From NCBI RefSeq assembly GCF_024124905.1, contig NZ_JAMXST010000002.1, positions 558,001 to 622,000 of the forward strand: 64,000 bases of DNA. Direction: 5' to 3'. The position numbers were made by a program, and so were the translations under genes. Under the pieces are notes generated by a model. That model worked only from the letters and a program-made list of their open reading frames with translations, was not told where the DNA came from and ran no database searches. This stretch comes from Cellulosimicrobium cellulans. Lineage in GTDB: Bacteria; Actinomycetota; Actinomycetes; Actinomycetales; Cellulomonadaceae. This document shows, piece by piece, positions 1 through 8,256 of this stretch. Numbering within the stretch: the first letter of the stretch is position 1; every line of letters starts with the position of its first letter.

Positions 1-1
1 G

Positions 2-718
2 TCGAAGGTCCAGGCGCACCTCGACGGCGGGCCGGCGCCCGAGTTCACCTACCACCGGTTCTGGGCCCAGACCGCCGTCGCGACGGCGCTCGCCGACTAC
101 GACCGCCTGTTCGGCGAGGACGTCCCCACCGAGCCGGACACCGAGTCGCCCACGACGCCGACCGACCTCGCCGTGACGGGGACGACGGCGACGACCGCGT
201 CGCTGTCGTGGACGGCCTCGACGGACGACGTCCGCGTCGTCGCGTACGACGTGCTGCGCGACGGGGAGGTCGTCGGCTCCACGGCGCGCACGACCTACAC
301 GGACGAGGACCTCGCGCCCGAGACCACGTACCGGTACACGGTGCGGGCACGCGACGCGGCCGGGAACATCTCGCCGGTGTCGGTCGCCGCCGAGGCGACG
401 ACGCTCGCGGACGACGGCGGGCCCGAGCCCGGCGCCTGCACCGCGACCTTTGCGACGCGCGGGTCGTGGCAGGGCGGGTACCAGGGCGAGGTCACGGTCA
501 CGGCGGGCCCGTCCGGGCTCTCCGGCTGGACCGTGTCGCTCGACCTCGCGCCCGGCGGCCTCTCGCAGGCGTGGAACGCGACGACGAGCGTGAGCGGGAG
601 CGTCCTGACCGCGACGGACGTCGGCTGGAACGGCACGCTCGCCGCCGGTGCGACGACGTCGTTCGGGTTCATCGGCACGGGCGCGCCGCCGTCGTCAGCG
701 ACGGTCGCGTGCGGCTGA
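2..718 (+). CDS. C-terminal part of secreted protein with FnIII and CBM2 domains (5' end outside window)
   Basis: The reading frame is open from the first bases of the window, so the gene starts upstream. About 238 residues are visible. The first ~40 residues (containing HRFWAQTAVATALADYDRLF) end an upstream domain that I cannot identify. After a Pro/Thr/Glu-rich linker comes a fibronectin type III domain (about residues 51-135, with SLSWTAS and YTVRARDAAGN). A family 2 carbohydrate-binding module closes the protein (about 144-238), with the typical W-Q-G-G-Y-Q-G-E start, GWTVSLDL, GWNGTLAAG and a terminal Cys that would pair with the Cys at its beginning. CBM2 binds crystalline cellulose or chitin, so this is very probably an extracellular polysaccharide-active enzyme. 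The catalytic class is unknown. Confidence 0.85.
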   Translation, partial: SKVQAHLDGGPAPEFTYHRFWAQTAVATALADYDRLFGEDVPTEPDTESPTTPTDLAVTGTTATTASLSWTASTDDVRVVAYDVLRDGEVVGSTARTTYTDEDLAPETTYRYTVRARDAAGNISPVSVAAEATTLADDGGPEPGACTATFATRGSWQGGYQGEVTVTAGPSGLSGWTVSLDLAPGGLSQAWNATTSVSGSVLTATDVGWNGTLAAGATTSFGFIGTGAPPSSATVACG

Positions 719-744
719 TACCCGGCTGACACAGCGGTGAGGCG

Positions 745-781
745 GTCCGCCTCCCGGTGCTCACAGCGCCGGGAGGCGGAC
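745..781. terminator. Bidirectional hairpin between the CBM2 gene and tesB
   Basis: A perfect 13-bp inverted repeat (GTCCGCCTCCCGG and its complement) with an 11-nt loop. The tesB stop codon lies in the loop, and the hairpin is 26 bases after the stop of the convergent CBM2 gene. There is no U-tract, which is usual in such GC-rich genomes. Confidence 0.6.
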
Positions 782-1717
782 CATGCCCTCCTGCGCGATG
801 GACGCGACGAGCGTCCCGTCCTGCGCGAACACGCGCGCCGCGCCGAGCCCGCGGCCGCCCTGGGCGCTCGACGCCGACTGCACGTAGAGCAGCCACTCGT
901 CGACCCGTGCGTCGCGGTGCCACCACATGGCGTGGTCGAGGCTCGCGATCGACAGGTCCGGCGTGACCCAGCTAGTGCCCGACTCGCGCAGGATCGGCTC
1001 GAGCATCACCTGGTCGCACGCGTACGCCATGAGCGCGCGGTGCAGCAGCTGGTCGTCCCCCACGTCGCCGCGCGCCCGCATCCAGACCATCTGGTGGTCC
1101 TTGGGCTCGTGGTCGGGGCCGAGGTAGAGCGAACCGCCCACGTGCCGCAGCTCGAACGCCGAGTGGTGGGACCAGAAGCGCGCGATCGGATGGTCGATGC
1201 CGCCGAGCACGTCGAGCGCGGACGGCACGTCCTCCGGGGCGGGGGCGTCGGGCATCGGCGACGAGTGCTCGATGCCGCCCTGGTCCTCCTGGAACGACGC
1301 GATCATCGAGAGGATCGGCTTGCCGTGCTGGATCGCGTGCGTCCGGCGCGCGCTGAACGACCGTCCGTCGCGCAGCCGCTCGACCGCGAAGTCGATCGGC
1401 ACGTCGAGGCCGCCGGGCCGCAGGAAGTAGCCGTGCAGCGAGTGGGGGAGGCGCCCGTCCGGCACCGTGCGCCCTGCGGCGAGGACGGCCTGCGCGAGCA
1501 CCTGGCCGCCGTAGACCCGGCCCGTCGGCTGGTGCACGCTCTCGCCGCGGAAGTGCTCGGGGTCGGCGGCCGACCCGTCGCCGTCGCCGACGCGCTCGAG
1601 GCGCAGGACGTCGAGGAGGTGGTTCAGCGGGTTGGGGACCTGCTCGCGCGGGGCGGCGTCCGACGTCGGGCCGGGGGAGGTCGGGGAGGTCGACGGCGGC
1701 GTGGGCTCGGGGGTCAC
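761..1717 (-). CDS. tesB: Acyl-CoA thioesterase II
   Basis: The 318-residue product matches the TesB double-hotdog family, which hydrolyses medium and long acyl-CoAs to free fatty acid and CoA in the cytoplasm. Recognisable stretches are GGQVLAQAVLAA and SLHGYFLRPG in the first hotdog and FSARRTHAIQHGKPILSMIASFQ leading into the second. The C-terminal half has SIASLDHAMWWHRD and the closing RGLGAARVFAQDGTLVASIAQEGMVR. The GTG start at 1717 has GAAGGAG about 8 nt upstream. The first ~25 residues are Pro/Ser/Thr-rich and outside the domain. The globin gene lies just upstream on the same strand with a gap of about 33 nt, so the two may be cotranscribed. Confidence 0.9.
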   Translation of the reverse strand: MTPEPTPPSTSPTSPGPTSDAAPREQVPNPLNHLLDVLRLERVGDGDGSAADPEHFRGESVHQPTGRVYGGQVLAQAVLAAGRTVPDGRLPHSLHGYFLRPGGLDVPIDFAVERLRDGRSFSARRTHAIQHGKPILSMIASFQEDQGGIEHSSPMPDAPAPEDVPSALDVLGGIDHPIARFWSHHSAFELRHVGGSLYLGPDHEPKDHQMVWMRARGDVGDDQLLHRALMAYACDQVMLEPILRESGTSWVTPDLSIASLDHAMWWHRDARVDEWLLYVQSASSAQGGRGLGAARVFAQDGTLVASIAQEGMVRLPAL

Positions 1718-1750
1718 GGGTGGGGCTCCTTCGCTCGGGCGGCGGGTCGG

Positions 1751-2239
1751 TCAGTCCTCGAAGGTGTTGAGGAGCGAGTGCGCCGCGCGCTCCAGATAGT
1801 CCCACAGCGTCGCCTCGTGGATGGGCGCGAGGTCGAGGGTGTCGACGGCGGCGCGCATGTGCGCGAGCCAGCGGTCCCGCGCCTCGGGGTTGACCTTGAA
1901 CGGCGCGTGCCGCATCCGCAGCCGCGGGTGCCCGCGCTGCTCGCTGTAGGTCGTCGGGCCGCCCCAGTACTGCTCGAGGAAGGCGGTGAGGCGCCAGCGC
2001 GCCGGTCCCAGGTCCTCCTCGGGGTACATCGGGCGCATGACGGGGTCGTCGGCGACCCCCTCGTAGAACGCGTCGACGAGGCGCACGAACGTCTCGTGGC
2101 CGCCGACCTCGTCGTAGAACGTGCGGCTCGGGCGTACCGGCGCGGCGTCGGTCGCGGGTCCGGATGCCGGGCCGGTCGTCGGGCCGTTCGACAGGCCGGC
2201 GACGGGCAGCGACGTGCGGGGGCTGGGCTCGGTCGTCAC
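1751..2239 (-). CDS. glbO: Group II truncated haemoglobin (GlbO type)
   Basis: A small haem protein that binds oxygen and probably protects against oxidative or nitrosative stress. The globin core starts at FYDEVGGHETFVRLVDAFYEGVA, continues through MYPEEDL and FLEQYWGGPTTYSEQRGHPRLRMRHAPF (the His is the probable proximal haem ligand) and ends with RWLAHMRAAVD, whose Trp fits the conserved G8 Trp of trHbO. A GTG at 2239 gives 162 residues with a disordered Pro/Gly-rich N-terminal tail. An upstream ATG at 2299 is also in frame but would add only Arg-rich sequence. No strong ribosome binding site decides between them. Confidence 0.85.
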   Translation of the reverse strand: MTTEPSPRTSLPVAGLSNGPTTGPASGPATDAAPVRPSRTFYDEVGGHETFVRLVDAFYEGVADDPVMRPMYPEEDLGPARWRLTAFLEQYWGGPTTYSEQRGHPRLRMRHAPFKVNPEARDRWLAHMRAAVDTLDLAPIHEATLWDYLERAAHSLLNTFED

Positions 2240-2350
2240 CGGCCCATCATCGCACCGGGCGCGGCCGTGTCCGGCCCGAGCTCGGGGACCGGGGCGCACG
2301 TCACACGGACGTCCCGCGCGCCCGCCGTGACGAGCGCCGCGCCTCCCGCG

Positions 2351-4054
2351 TCAGAGGCCGAGCTCGGCGAGCACCGGGAGGTTCTCGCGGACGACGGCGC
2401 GGGCCTCGGCGGCGCTCTCGGCCTCGACCGCGAGCCGCGCGAGCCGTCGGCACTCGTCGAGGTCCACCTCGCGCAGCAGCGCGGCGACGTCCGGGATCGC
2501 CCGGGCCGTCATCGACAGCGACGACACCCCGAGGCCCACGAGCACGACGGCGAGCACCGGCTGCGAGGCCGCCTCGCCGCACACGCCCACGGGCCGGCCC
2601 TGCTGCGCACCACCGGCGCACGTCGCCTCGACGAGCCGCAGCACCGCGGGCTGCCACGGGTCGCTCAGCTCGGCGAGCGACCCGAGGAGGCGGTCGGCCG
2701 CCATCGTGTACTGGGTGAGGTCGTTCGTGCCGATCGACGCGAAGGACGCGCGTGCGAGGATCGGCCCGGCGAGCAGCGCGGCGCTCGGGACCTCGACCAT
2801 GACGCCGGCGACGTCGAGCCCGTGGGCACGGCAGCGCTCGACGAACCACTCCGTCTCGCCGACGGTCGAGACCATGGGCGCCATGACCCAGACCTCGGCC
2901 TCCTCGGCCGCGGCGGCCTGCGCGATCGCGTCGAGCTGCTGCTCGAGCAGCTCGGGCCACCGCGCGGCGGTCCGCAGGCCGCGCACGCCGAGCGCGGGGT
3001 TCTCCTCGTCGTCGACCGTGAGGAAGTGCAGCGGCTTGTCCGCGCCGGAGTCGAGCGTGCGGATGACGACCTTGCGCCCGCCGAACTCGTGGAAGACGGT
3101 CCGGTAGGCGGCGACCTGCTCCTCGACGGTCGGCGGCTGCTCGCGGTCGAGGAAGCAGAACTCGGAGCGGAACAGCCCCACGCCCTCCGCGCCGGCCGCA
3201 GCCGCGGGCGCGGCGCCCGCGGGGTCGCCGACGTTCGCGAGGAGCTGGACGCGGTGCCCGTCGCGCGTGCGGCCGGTGCCGTCGAACGTGCGCACCCGCA
3301 GCGACCGTGCCCGCGCCGCGGCGACCTGCTCCTCGGACGGGTGCACGACGACGGTCCCGGCGGCGCCGTCGACGAGCACGACGTCCTCGGGCGCGAGAGC
3401 GGCGCTCGCCCCGGTCGCCGCGACGACCGCGGGGATGCCCTTGGCGTTGGCGACGATGGCGGTGTGCGACGTCGGGCCCGCGCCGTCGGTGACGATCGCG
3501 AGCACGCGCGCCGGGTCGAGCGCGGCGGTGGCCGACGGCGCGAGGTCGGGCGCGACGAGCACGAACGGCTCGGCGTGCTCCGGCACGCCGGGCGCGGGGC
3601 GGTCCGTGAGCGCCGCGACGAGCCGGTCGCGCACGTCGGCGACGTCGCGGGCGCGCTCGGCGAAGTACCCGCCGAGCTCCGTGAACTGCCGCACGACCTC
3701 CTCCGCGGCCTCCCACACGGCGCGCTCCGGCACCAGGTGCTCGTCGAGGACGCGGCGCCGCGCGTCGGCCGCCAGGGTGGGGTCGCCCGCCATCGCGGCG
3801 GTCGCCTCGAGCACGTCGCGCGTCTCGCCGTCGGCGGCGTCCGCGGCGCGCTGGAGGTCGGCGGCGACCTGGGCGGCCGCGGCGTCGACGCGCCGGGCCT
3901 GCGCCTCGTGGTCTTCGCGCGGGCCCATCCGCAGCCCGGGTGCGGGCTCCGCGATCGGCTCCGGCATGAGCACCACCGGTCCGACCACCGTCCCGGGGCA
4001 CACGCCGATGCCCGTGATGACCTGCCGTGCCTCGTCCTGGGTTCCGCCCGTCAC
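2351..4054 (-). CDS. ptsI: PTS enzyme I (phosphoenolpyruvate-protein phosphotransferase)
   Basis: Enzyme I takes phosphate from phosphoenolpyruvate and passes it to HPr, starting the sugar phosphotransferase relay. In the 567-residue product the phosphohistidine site is in GPTSHTAIVANAKGIPAVV. The PEP-binding TIM barrel shows LFRSEFCFLDR, FFxGTNDLTQYTMAADR-type sequence (here ASIGTNDLTQYTMAADR) and the catalytic Cys loop PVGVCGEAAS. The GTG start at 4054 has AGGAG 7 nt upstream. A longer frame reaches 4270 but that extension looks non-coding. Divergent from a stand-alone EIIB gene with about 240 bp between. HPr and EIIC are not in the window. Confidence 0.93.
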   Translation of the reverse strand: MTGGTQDEARQVITGIGVCPGTVVGPVVLMPEPIAEPAPGLRMGPREDHEAQARRVDAAAAQVAADLQRAADAADGETRDVLEATAAMAGDPTLAADARRRVLDEHLVPERAVWEAAEEVVRQFTELGGYFAERARDVADVRDRLVAALTDRPAPGVPEHAEPFVLVAPDLAPSATAALDPARVLAIVTDGAGPTSHTAIVANAKGIPAVVAATGASAALAPEDVVLVDGAAGTVVVHPSEEQVAAARARSLRVRTFDGTGRTRDGHRVQLLANVGDPAGAAPAAAAGAEGVGLFRSEFCFLDREQPPTVEEQVAAYRTVFHEFGGRKVVIRTLDSGADKPLHFLTVDDEENPALGVRGLRTAARWPELLEQQLDAIAQAAAAEEAEVWVMAPMVSTVGETEWFVERCRAHGLDVAGVMVEVPSAALLAGPILARASFASIGTNDLTQYTMAADRLLGSLAELSDPWQPAVLRLVEATCAGGAQQGRPVGVCGEAASQPVLAVVLVGLGVSSLSMTARAIPDVAALLREVDLDECRRLARLAVEAESAAEARAVVRENLPVLAELGL

Positions 4055-4191
4055 GACCTCGCTCCTGTCCGCCTCGGGCGTGCGACCCGGGTGCCCGGGC
4101 CGGTGCGCACGCGTGCCCGTCGCCGTCCGACGAGGGGAGCCGCCTGCGGCACATCGTCGTTGCGGTGCCGTTGCGCTCCTGCGTCGATCCG

Positions 4192-4218
4192 GTGACAACC
4201 TCGCCAGGAGACTAGGCT
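4192..4218 (+). promoter_or_regulatory. Candidate promoter for the EIIB gene
   Basis: GTGACA (4192-4197) and TAGGCT (4213-4218) are separated by 15 bp, about 80 nt before the EIIB start codon. The spacing is short, so this is tentative. The same GTTGTCAC-like segment read on the minus strand could serve ptsI, so the 244-bp interval may hold overlapping divergent promoters. Confidence 0.3.
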
Positions 4219-4298
4219 GTTGCCAGGTGCACGGCACCCCGACACCCCGGATCCCCCGCGCGGATCCCACCCGCGACTCGCCTCAGGAGACACTTTCG

Positions 4299-4544
4299 AT
4301 GAGCACCCCCTCGGACCAGAAGGCACAGCAGATCCTCGAAGCCCTCGGGGGCCAGGGCAACGTCGTCGACCTGGAGCCGTGCATCACGCGCCTGCGCGTC
4401 GAGGTGACCGACCCCCAGCTCGTCGACGAGGCGCGCCTCAAGGCGACCGGCGCGTTCGGCGTCGTGCGCTCGGGCCGCGTCGTGCAGGTCATCGTCGGCC
4501 CGGAGGCCGACAACCTCGCCGCGGAGCTCGACGGCCTGCGCTGA
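4299..4544 (+). CDS. Stand-alone PTS EIIB component (glucose/N-acetylglucosamine type)
   Basis: The 81-residue protein is a complete EIIB domain with nothing fused to it. The phosphocysteine lies in LEPCITRLRVEV (Cys28), the hallmark of the glucose/GlcNAc EIIB family, followed by GAFGVVRSGRVVQVIVGP. EIIB carries phosphate from EIIA to the sugar bound by EIIC at the membrane. CAGGAGA at 4284-4290 is well placed before the ATG. Streptomyces uses a separate EIIB (NagF) for GlcNAc uptake, so a role in amino-sugar import is plausible and would fit the chitinase in this window. The EIIC partner must be elsewhere. It is divergent from enzyme I. Confidence 0.88.
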   Translation: MSTPSDQKAQQILEALGGQGNVVDLEPCITRLRVEVTDPQLVDEARLKATGAFGVVRSGRVVQVIVGPEADNLAAELDGLR

Positions 4545-4613
4545 CCCCGTCCGGCCCTCCCGTGCGGCGGGCCGGCGCCCCCGGGGCGCGGGCGCGCGAC
4601 GGCGCCAACCGGC

Positions 4614-5750
4614 TCAGGCGGAGGGGCCCGCCGGGCCTCCGGTCCGGTCCTGCACCGCGGCGGCCGCCGCGGCACCGCGCCGGTCGCGCGCCGCCTGCTC
4701 GTCCGGGGACGCGGCGCTCGGGCCGTCCTCGGTCCGGTCGTCCGGCCGGTCGTCGGGCACCGACGGCGAGTGGTCGAGGACGACCACCTGCTGCGCCCCC
4801 GCGAGGGGGATCCGCGCGTCGGACAGCCCCTGCCGGACGCGGGCGCGCAGCGCGCGCGCCACCTCCCACTGCATCGCCGCCTGCGTCTTGACCTGCACCT
4901 TGAGCTGGAGGGCCTCGGCCGTCATCGACTCGATGCCCGTGACCTCCGGGGGCTCCAGGAAGTACGTCCCGAGCACGGGGTCCGCCCCGACGTCCTCGGC
5001 CGCCGCGAGCAGCGTCGCGCGCACCGCGTCGACGTCCGCCCAGTACGCCACGCGCACGTCGACCACGGCGCGGCCCCACTCCTGCGTCTTGTTGCCCGTG
5101 CGCAGGATCTCCCCGTTGCGCACGAACCACAGGGTCCCGTTGCCGTCGCGGACCTTGGTGACGCGCAGCGCGACCTCCTCGACGGTGCCCGTCACCTCGC
5201 CGAAGTCCACGGTGTCGCCCACGCCGTACTGGTCCTCGAGCAGCATGAACGTCCCCGAGAGGAAGTCCTTGACGAGGCTCTGCGCGCCGAAGCCGAGGGC
5301 GACGCCCGCGATGCCCGCCGAGGCGAGGAACGGTGCGATGTTCACGCCCAGCTCGGTGAGCACCAGGAGCACGATCGTCGCCCCGATGAGGATGTTGGCG
5401 ACGGACCGCAGCACCGAGCCCACGGTCCGCGCGCGCTGGGCCCGTCGCGCGGACGCGAGCGGGTTCGCCCGCAGCAGGACGCTCCCGACCCCGGAGTCGG
5501 CGACGCCCCGCAGACGCTTGCTGCGCAGGGCGGGCGTCCCCTCGGCGATGTGCTCGGTGATCCTGCGGATGACGCGGCGCACGAGCGCGAGGGCGATCGC
5601 GCCGATGCCGATGATGAGGAGCACGCGCAGCGGGACCCCGACGAACCACTCGAACCAGTCGTCGGGGTTGCTCGGGTCGAAGCCGTTCCGGACCTCTTCC
5701 GGGACCTCCGCGGGCACGCGCAGGACGGGGGCGAGAAGGGGGTGGGACAT
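4614..5750 (-). CDS. mscS: Small-conductance mechanosensitive channel (MscS family)
   Basis: A 378-residue membrane channel of the MscS family, which opens under membrane tension to release solutes during osmotic downshock. One hydrophobic segment lies near residues 35-60 and two more near 115-165. They are followed by the pore-lining glycine/alanine-rich helix IAGVALGFGAQSLVKDFLSGTFMLLEDQYGVGDTV, which is highly typical. The beta domain includes GTVEEVALRVTKVRD and WFVRNGEI. The C-terminus is an acidic, disordered tail ending in an Ala/Arg-rich stretch. TACCCT sits 6 nt before the ATG, so the message is probably leaderless. Divergent from malQ. Confidence 0.92.
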   Translation of the reverse strand: MSHPLLAPVLRVPAEVPEEVRNGFDPSNPDDWFEWFVGVPLRVLLIIGIGAIALALVRRVIRRITEHIAEGTPALRSKRLRGVADSGVGSVLLRANPLASARRAQRARTVGSVLRSVANILIGATIVLLVLTELGVNIAPFLASAGIAGVALGFGAQSLVKDFLSGTFMLLEDQYGVGDTVDFGEVTGTVEEVALRVTKVRDGNGTLWFVRNGEILRTGNKTQEWGRAVVDVRVAYWADVDAVRATLLAAAEDVGADPVLGTYFLEPPEVTGIESMTAEALQLKVQVKTQAAMQWEVARALRARVRQGLSDARIPLAGAQQVVVLDHSPSVPDDRPDDRTEDGPSAASPDEQAARDRRGAAAAAAVQDRTGGPAGPSA

Positions 5751-5840
5751 GAGCGCAGGGTACCCGGGCCCGGTGGGTGGTCCCTGGGCGCGCCGGGCGA
5801 ACGCGCTGCTCGCGGGCCCGCGTTCTGGCAGGATGCAGGC

Positions 5841-8024
5841 GTGAGCGAACCCCCGCAGACGGACCTGCCCGAGCCGTTGGTGCAGCTGGCCGACGCCCAC
5901 GGCGTCGCGTCCGACTTCTGGGACTTCGACGGGTCGCGCCGCCAGGTCCGCGCCTCGACGCTCGTCGCCGTGCTCGAGGCCCTCGGCGTCCCGGCCTCGT
6001 CGCCCGAGAAGGTGGCGGTCAGCCTCGAGCACTCGCGTGACGACGCGTGGCGCCAGATGCTGCCGCCGACCGTCGTCGTGCGGCAGGGCGACGCCGTCCC
6101 GCTGCCCGTGCACGTCGCCGACGGGTCCGCCGTCAGGGTGTGGGTCGAGCTCGAGGCGGAGCCGACTCGCCACGGTGGTCAGCCCGTCGGGCAGCACGCG
6201 GCCCGGGCCGCGCGCGAGCGCCGCGACCTCGGCCAGCTCGACGTGTTCGTCGAGCCGCGCACGGTCGACGGCCGGCGCGTGGGGCGCGCGACGTTCGAGC
6301 TGCCCGCCGACCTGCCCCTCGGATGGCACGACCTGCACGCCGAGAGCGACGGGACGCAGGCGCGCGCGACGCTCGTCGTGACGCCGCAGCGCCTCGAGCT
6401 CCCCGCCGCGGTCGTCGAGCGCCGCGCCTGGGGCTTCATGGCCCAGCTCTACTCGGTGCGCTCGCGCGCCTCGTGGGGCGTCGGCGACCTCTCCGACCTC
6501 GCCGACCTCGCGTGGCTGTCCGCGCGCGAGGCCGGGGCGGACTTCGTGCTCGTCAACCCGCTGCACGCCGCCGAGCCGCGCACGCCGATGACGCCGTCGC
6601 CCTACCTGCCGACGAGCCGGCGCTTCGTCAACCCGATCTACGTGCGGGTCGAGGACATCCGCGAGACGGGCTACCTGTCGGCCGCGGACCGCTCGCTCGT
6701 CGAGTGGGCGTTCGACCCGGTGCGCGACCTCGACACCGACCCCGGGCCGATCGACCGCGACGCCGCGTGGGACGCCAAGAAGGCCGCGCTCGAGGTCGTG
6801 TTCGCCGCGCCGCGCTCGACCGCACGCCAGGCGTCGCTCGACGCGTTCCGCGCCGAGCAGGGCCGGGGCCTCGAGGACTTCGCGACCTGGTGCGCGCTCG
6901 CCGACCACTACGGCGACCGCGACTGGCCGCCCGGCGCGTACGACCCGAACGGGCCGACCGTCGCGGCCCTGCGGGAGCAGCTCGCCGACCGGGTCGAGTT
7001 CTACTGCTGGCTCCAGTGGGTCGCCGACGAGCAGCTCCGGGCCGCTCAGCGCACCGCGCGCGAGGCGGGCATGTCCGTCGGGATCATGCACGACCTCGCC
7101 GTCGGGGTGCACCCCGAGGGCGCCGACGTGTGGGCGCACCGTGGCGTGCTCGCCACCGGGGTCTCCGTCGGGGCACCACCGGACATGTACAACCAGCAGG
7201 GGCAGAACTGGTCCCAGCCGCCGTGGCACCCGCGCGCCCTCGCGCGCGCCGGGTACGCGCCCTACCGGGACATGCTGCGGACGGTCCTGCGGCACGCGGG
7301 CGCGATCCGCATCGACCACGTCATCGGGCTCTTCCGCCTGTGGTGGATCCCCGGCGGGGCCCGGGCCGACGCCGGTGCCTACGTCCGCTACGACCACGAG
7401 GCCCTCATCGGCATCCTGTGCCTCGAGGCGCAGCGCGCCGGGGCGATCGTCATCGGCGAGGACCTCGGGGTCTTCGAGCCGTGGGTCCGCGACTACCTCG
7501 CCGACCGCGGCGTGCTCGGCACGTCCGTCCTCTGGTTCGAGAAGACGGGGGACGGCGCGCCGCTGCCCCCGGAGGACTACCGCCGCCTCGCGCTCGCCAC
7601 GGTCACGACCCACGACCTGCCGCCGTCCGCCGGGTACCTCGCGGGCGAGCACGTCGAGCTGCGGGACCGGCTCGGCGTCCTCACCGAGGACGTCGCCGAC
7701 GTGCGCCGCGCCGCCCGTGCGGAGCGCGACGCCATGGTCGCGTTCCTGCGCGAGCGCGGGCTCGTCGACGACGACCCGTCCGAGCGCGAGCTCGTCGAGG
7801 CCCTGCACCGCCTGATCCGCCGCACGCCCGCCGTCCTGCTCGGCGTCTCGCTCGCCGACGCGGTGGGGGAGCGCCGCTCGCAGAACCAGCCCGGCACGGA
7901 CCAGGAGTACCCCAACTGGAAGGTCCCGCTCGGCGACGCGTCGGGCAACGTCGTCCTGCTGGAGGACCTGTTCGACTCCGCCCGCCTGCGCTCCCTCGCG
8001 AAGGCCATGAACGACGCCCTCTGA
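5841..8024 (+). CDS. malQ: 4-alpha-glucanotransferase (amylomaltase)
   Basis: A GH77 disproportionating enzyme that transfers maltodextrin segments in glycogen and maltose metabolism. The 727-residue length fits the long bacterial form with an N-terminal beta-rich extension (about residues 1-190). The catalytic barrel shows GIMHDLAVGVHPEGADVW, RIDHVIGLFRLWWIPGG with the nucleophile Asp, VIGEDLGVFEPWVRDYL with the acid/base Glu, and VTTHDLP with the stabilising Asp. The GTG start at 5841 is preceded by CAGGAT 6 nt upstream, which suggests a leaderless start. A 21-bp tandem repeat array begins two bases after the stop codon. Confidence 0.93.
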   Translation: MSEPPQTDLPEPLVQLADAHGVASDFWDFDGSRRQVRASTLVAVLEALGVPASSPEKVAVSLEHSRDDAWRQMLPPTVVVRQGDAVPLPVHVADGSAVRVWVELEAEPTRHGGQPVGQHAARAARERRDLGQLDVFVEPRTVDGRRVGRATFELPADLPLGWHDLHAESDGTQARATLVVTPQRLELPAAVVERRAWGFMAQLYSVRSRASWGVGDLSDLADLAWLSAREAGADFVLVNPLHAAEPRTPMTPSPYLPTSRRFVNPIYVRVEDIRETGYLSAADRSLVEWAFDPVRDLDTDPGPIDRDAAWDAKKAALEVVFAAPRSTARQASLDAFRAEQGRGLEDFATWCALADHYGDRDWPPGAYDPNGPTVAALREQLADRVEFYCWLQWVADEQLRAAQRTAREAGMSVGIMHDLAVGVHPEGADVWAHRGVLATGVSVGAPPDMYNQQGQNWSQPPWHPRALARAGYAPYRDMLRTVLRHAGAIRIDHVIGLFRLWWIPGGARADAGAYVRYDHEALIGILCLEAQRAGAIVIGEDLGVFEPWVRDYLADRGVLGTSVLWFEKTGDGAPLPPEDYRRLALATVTTHDLPPSAGYLAGEHVELRDRLGVLTEDVADVRRAARAERDAMVAFLRERGLVDDDPSERELVEALHRLIRRTPAVLLGVSLADAVGERRSQNQPGTDQEYPNWKVPLGDASGNVVLLEDLFDSARLRSLAKAMNDAL

Positions 8025-8025
8025 C

Positions 8026-8109
8026 CCGCCGAGGGAGAACCCTGGTCGGCCGAGGTTGAGCCGTGGTCCGCCGAGGTAGAGGCGTGGTTCGTCCAGGTAG
8101 AGGTGTGGT
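8026..8109 (+). repeat. 21-bp tandem repeat array, 4 copies, downstream of malQ
   Basis: Four head-to-tail units of exactly 21 bp at 8026-8046, 8047-8067, 8068-8088 and 8089-8109. The shared core is GAGGTAGAGCCGTGGT preceded by CGGCC; the first unit is the most diverged (17 of 21 identities to the consensus). The array starts two bases after the malQ stop. The same unit recurs after clpX and after fadD. Some unit junctions can form a GCCG-TGGT-CGGC mini-hairpin. Confidence 0.9.
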
Positions 8110-8206
8110 CGGTTTGTCCGACGGCGGTCCGTCGCCTGGGGTGGCGGGGTCTCTCACCCGGGTCCGTGCTCACCCCTGAGGACTGCCCGCGCGGTGACGT
8201 TCGTCC

Positions 8207-8248
8207 GACGCGCCGGGCCGCTCCGACGGGGGAGCGACCCGGCGCGTC
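8207..8248. terminator. Bidirectional terminator hairpin between malQ and pepN
   Basis: An 11-bp perfect outer stem (GACGCGCCGGG and its complement) encloses a second CGCTCC/GGAGCG stem. It sits 8 bases beyond the pepN stop codon and faces malQ from the other side. Confidence 0.7.
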
Positions 8249-8256
8249 TGGGCTGG

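Noticed and set aside
737-4195. 1152-codon open frame on the plus strand
   Set aside because: It runs antisense through tesB, glbO and ptsI, all with clear motifs. The predicted protein is Arg/Asp/Val-rich without domains, a typical mirror frame in GC-rich DNA.
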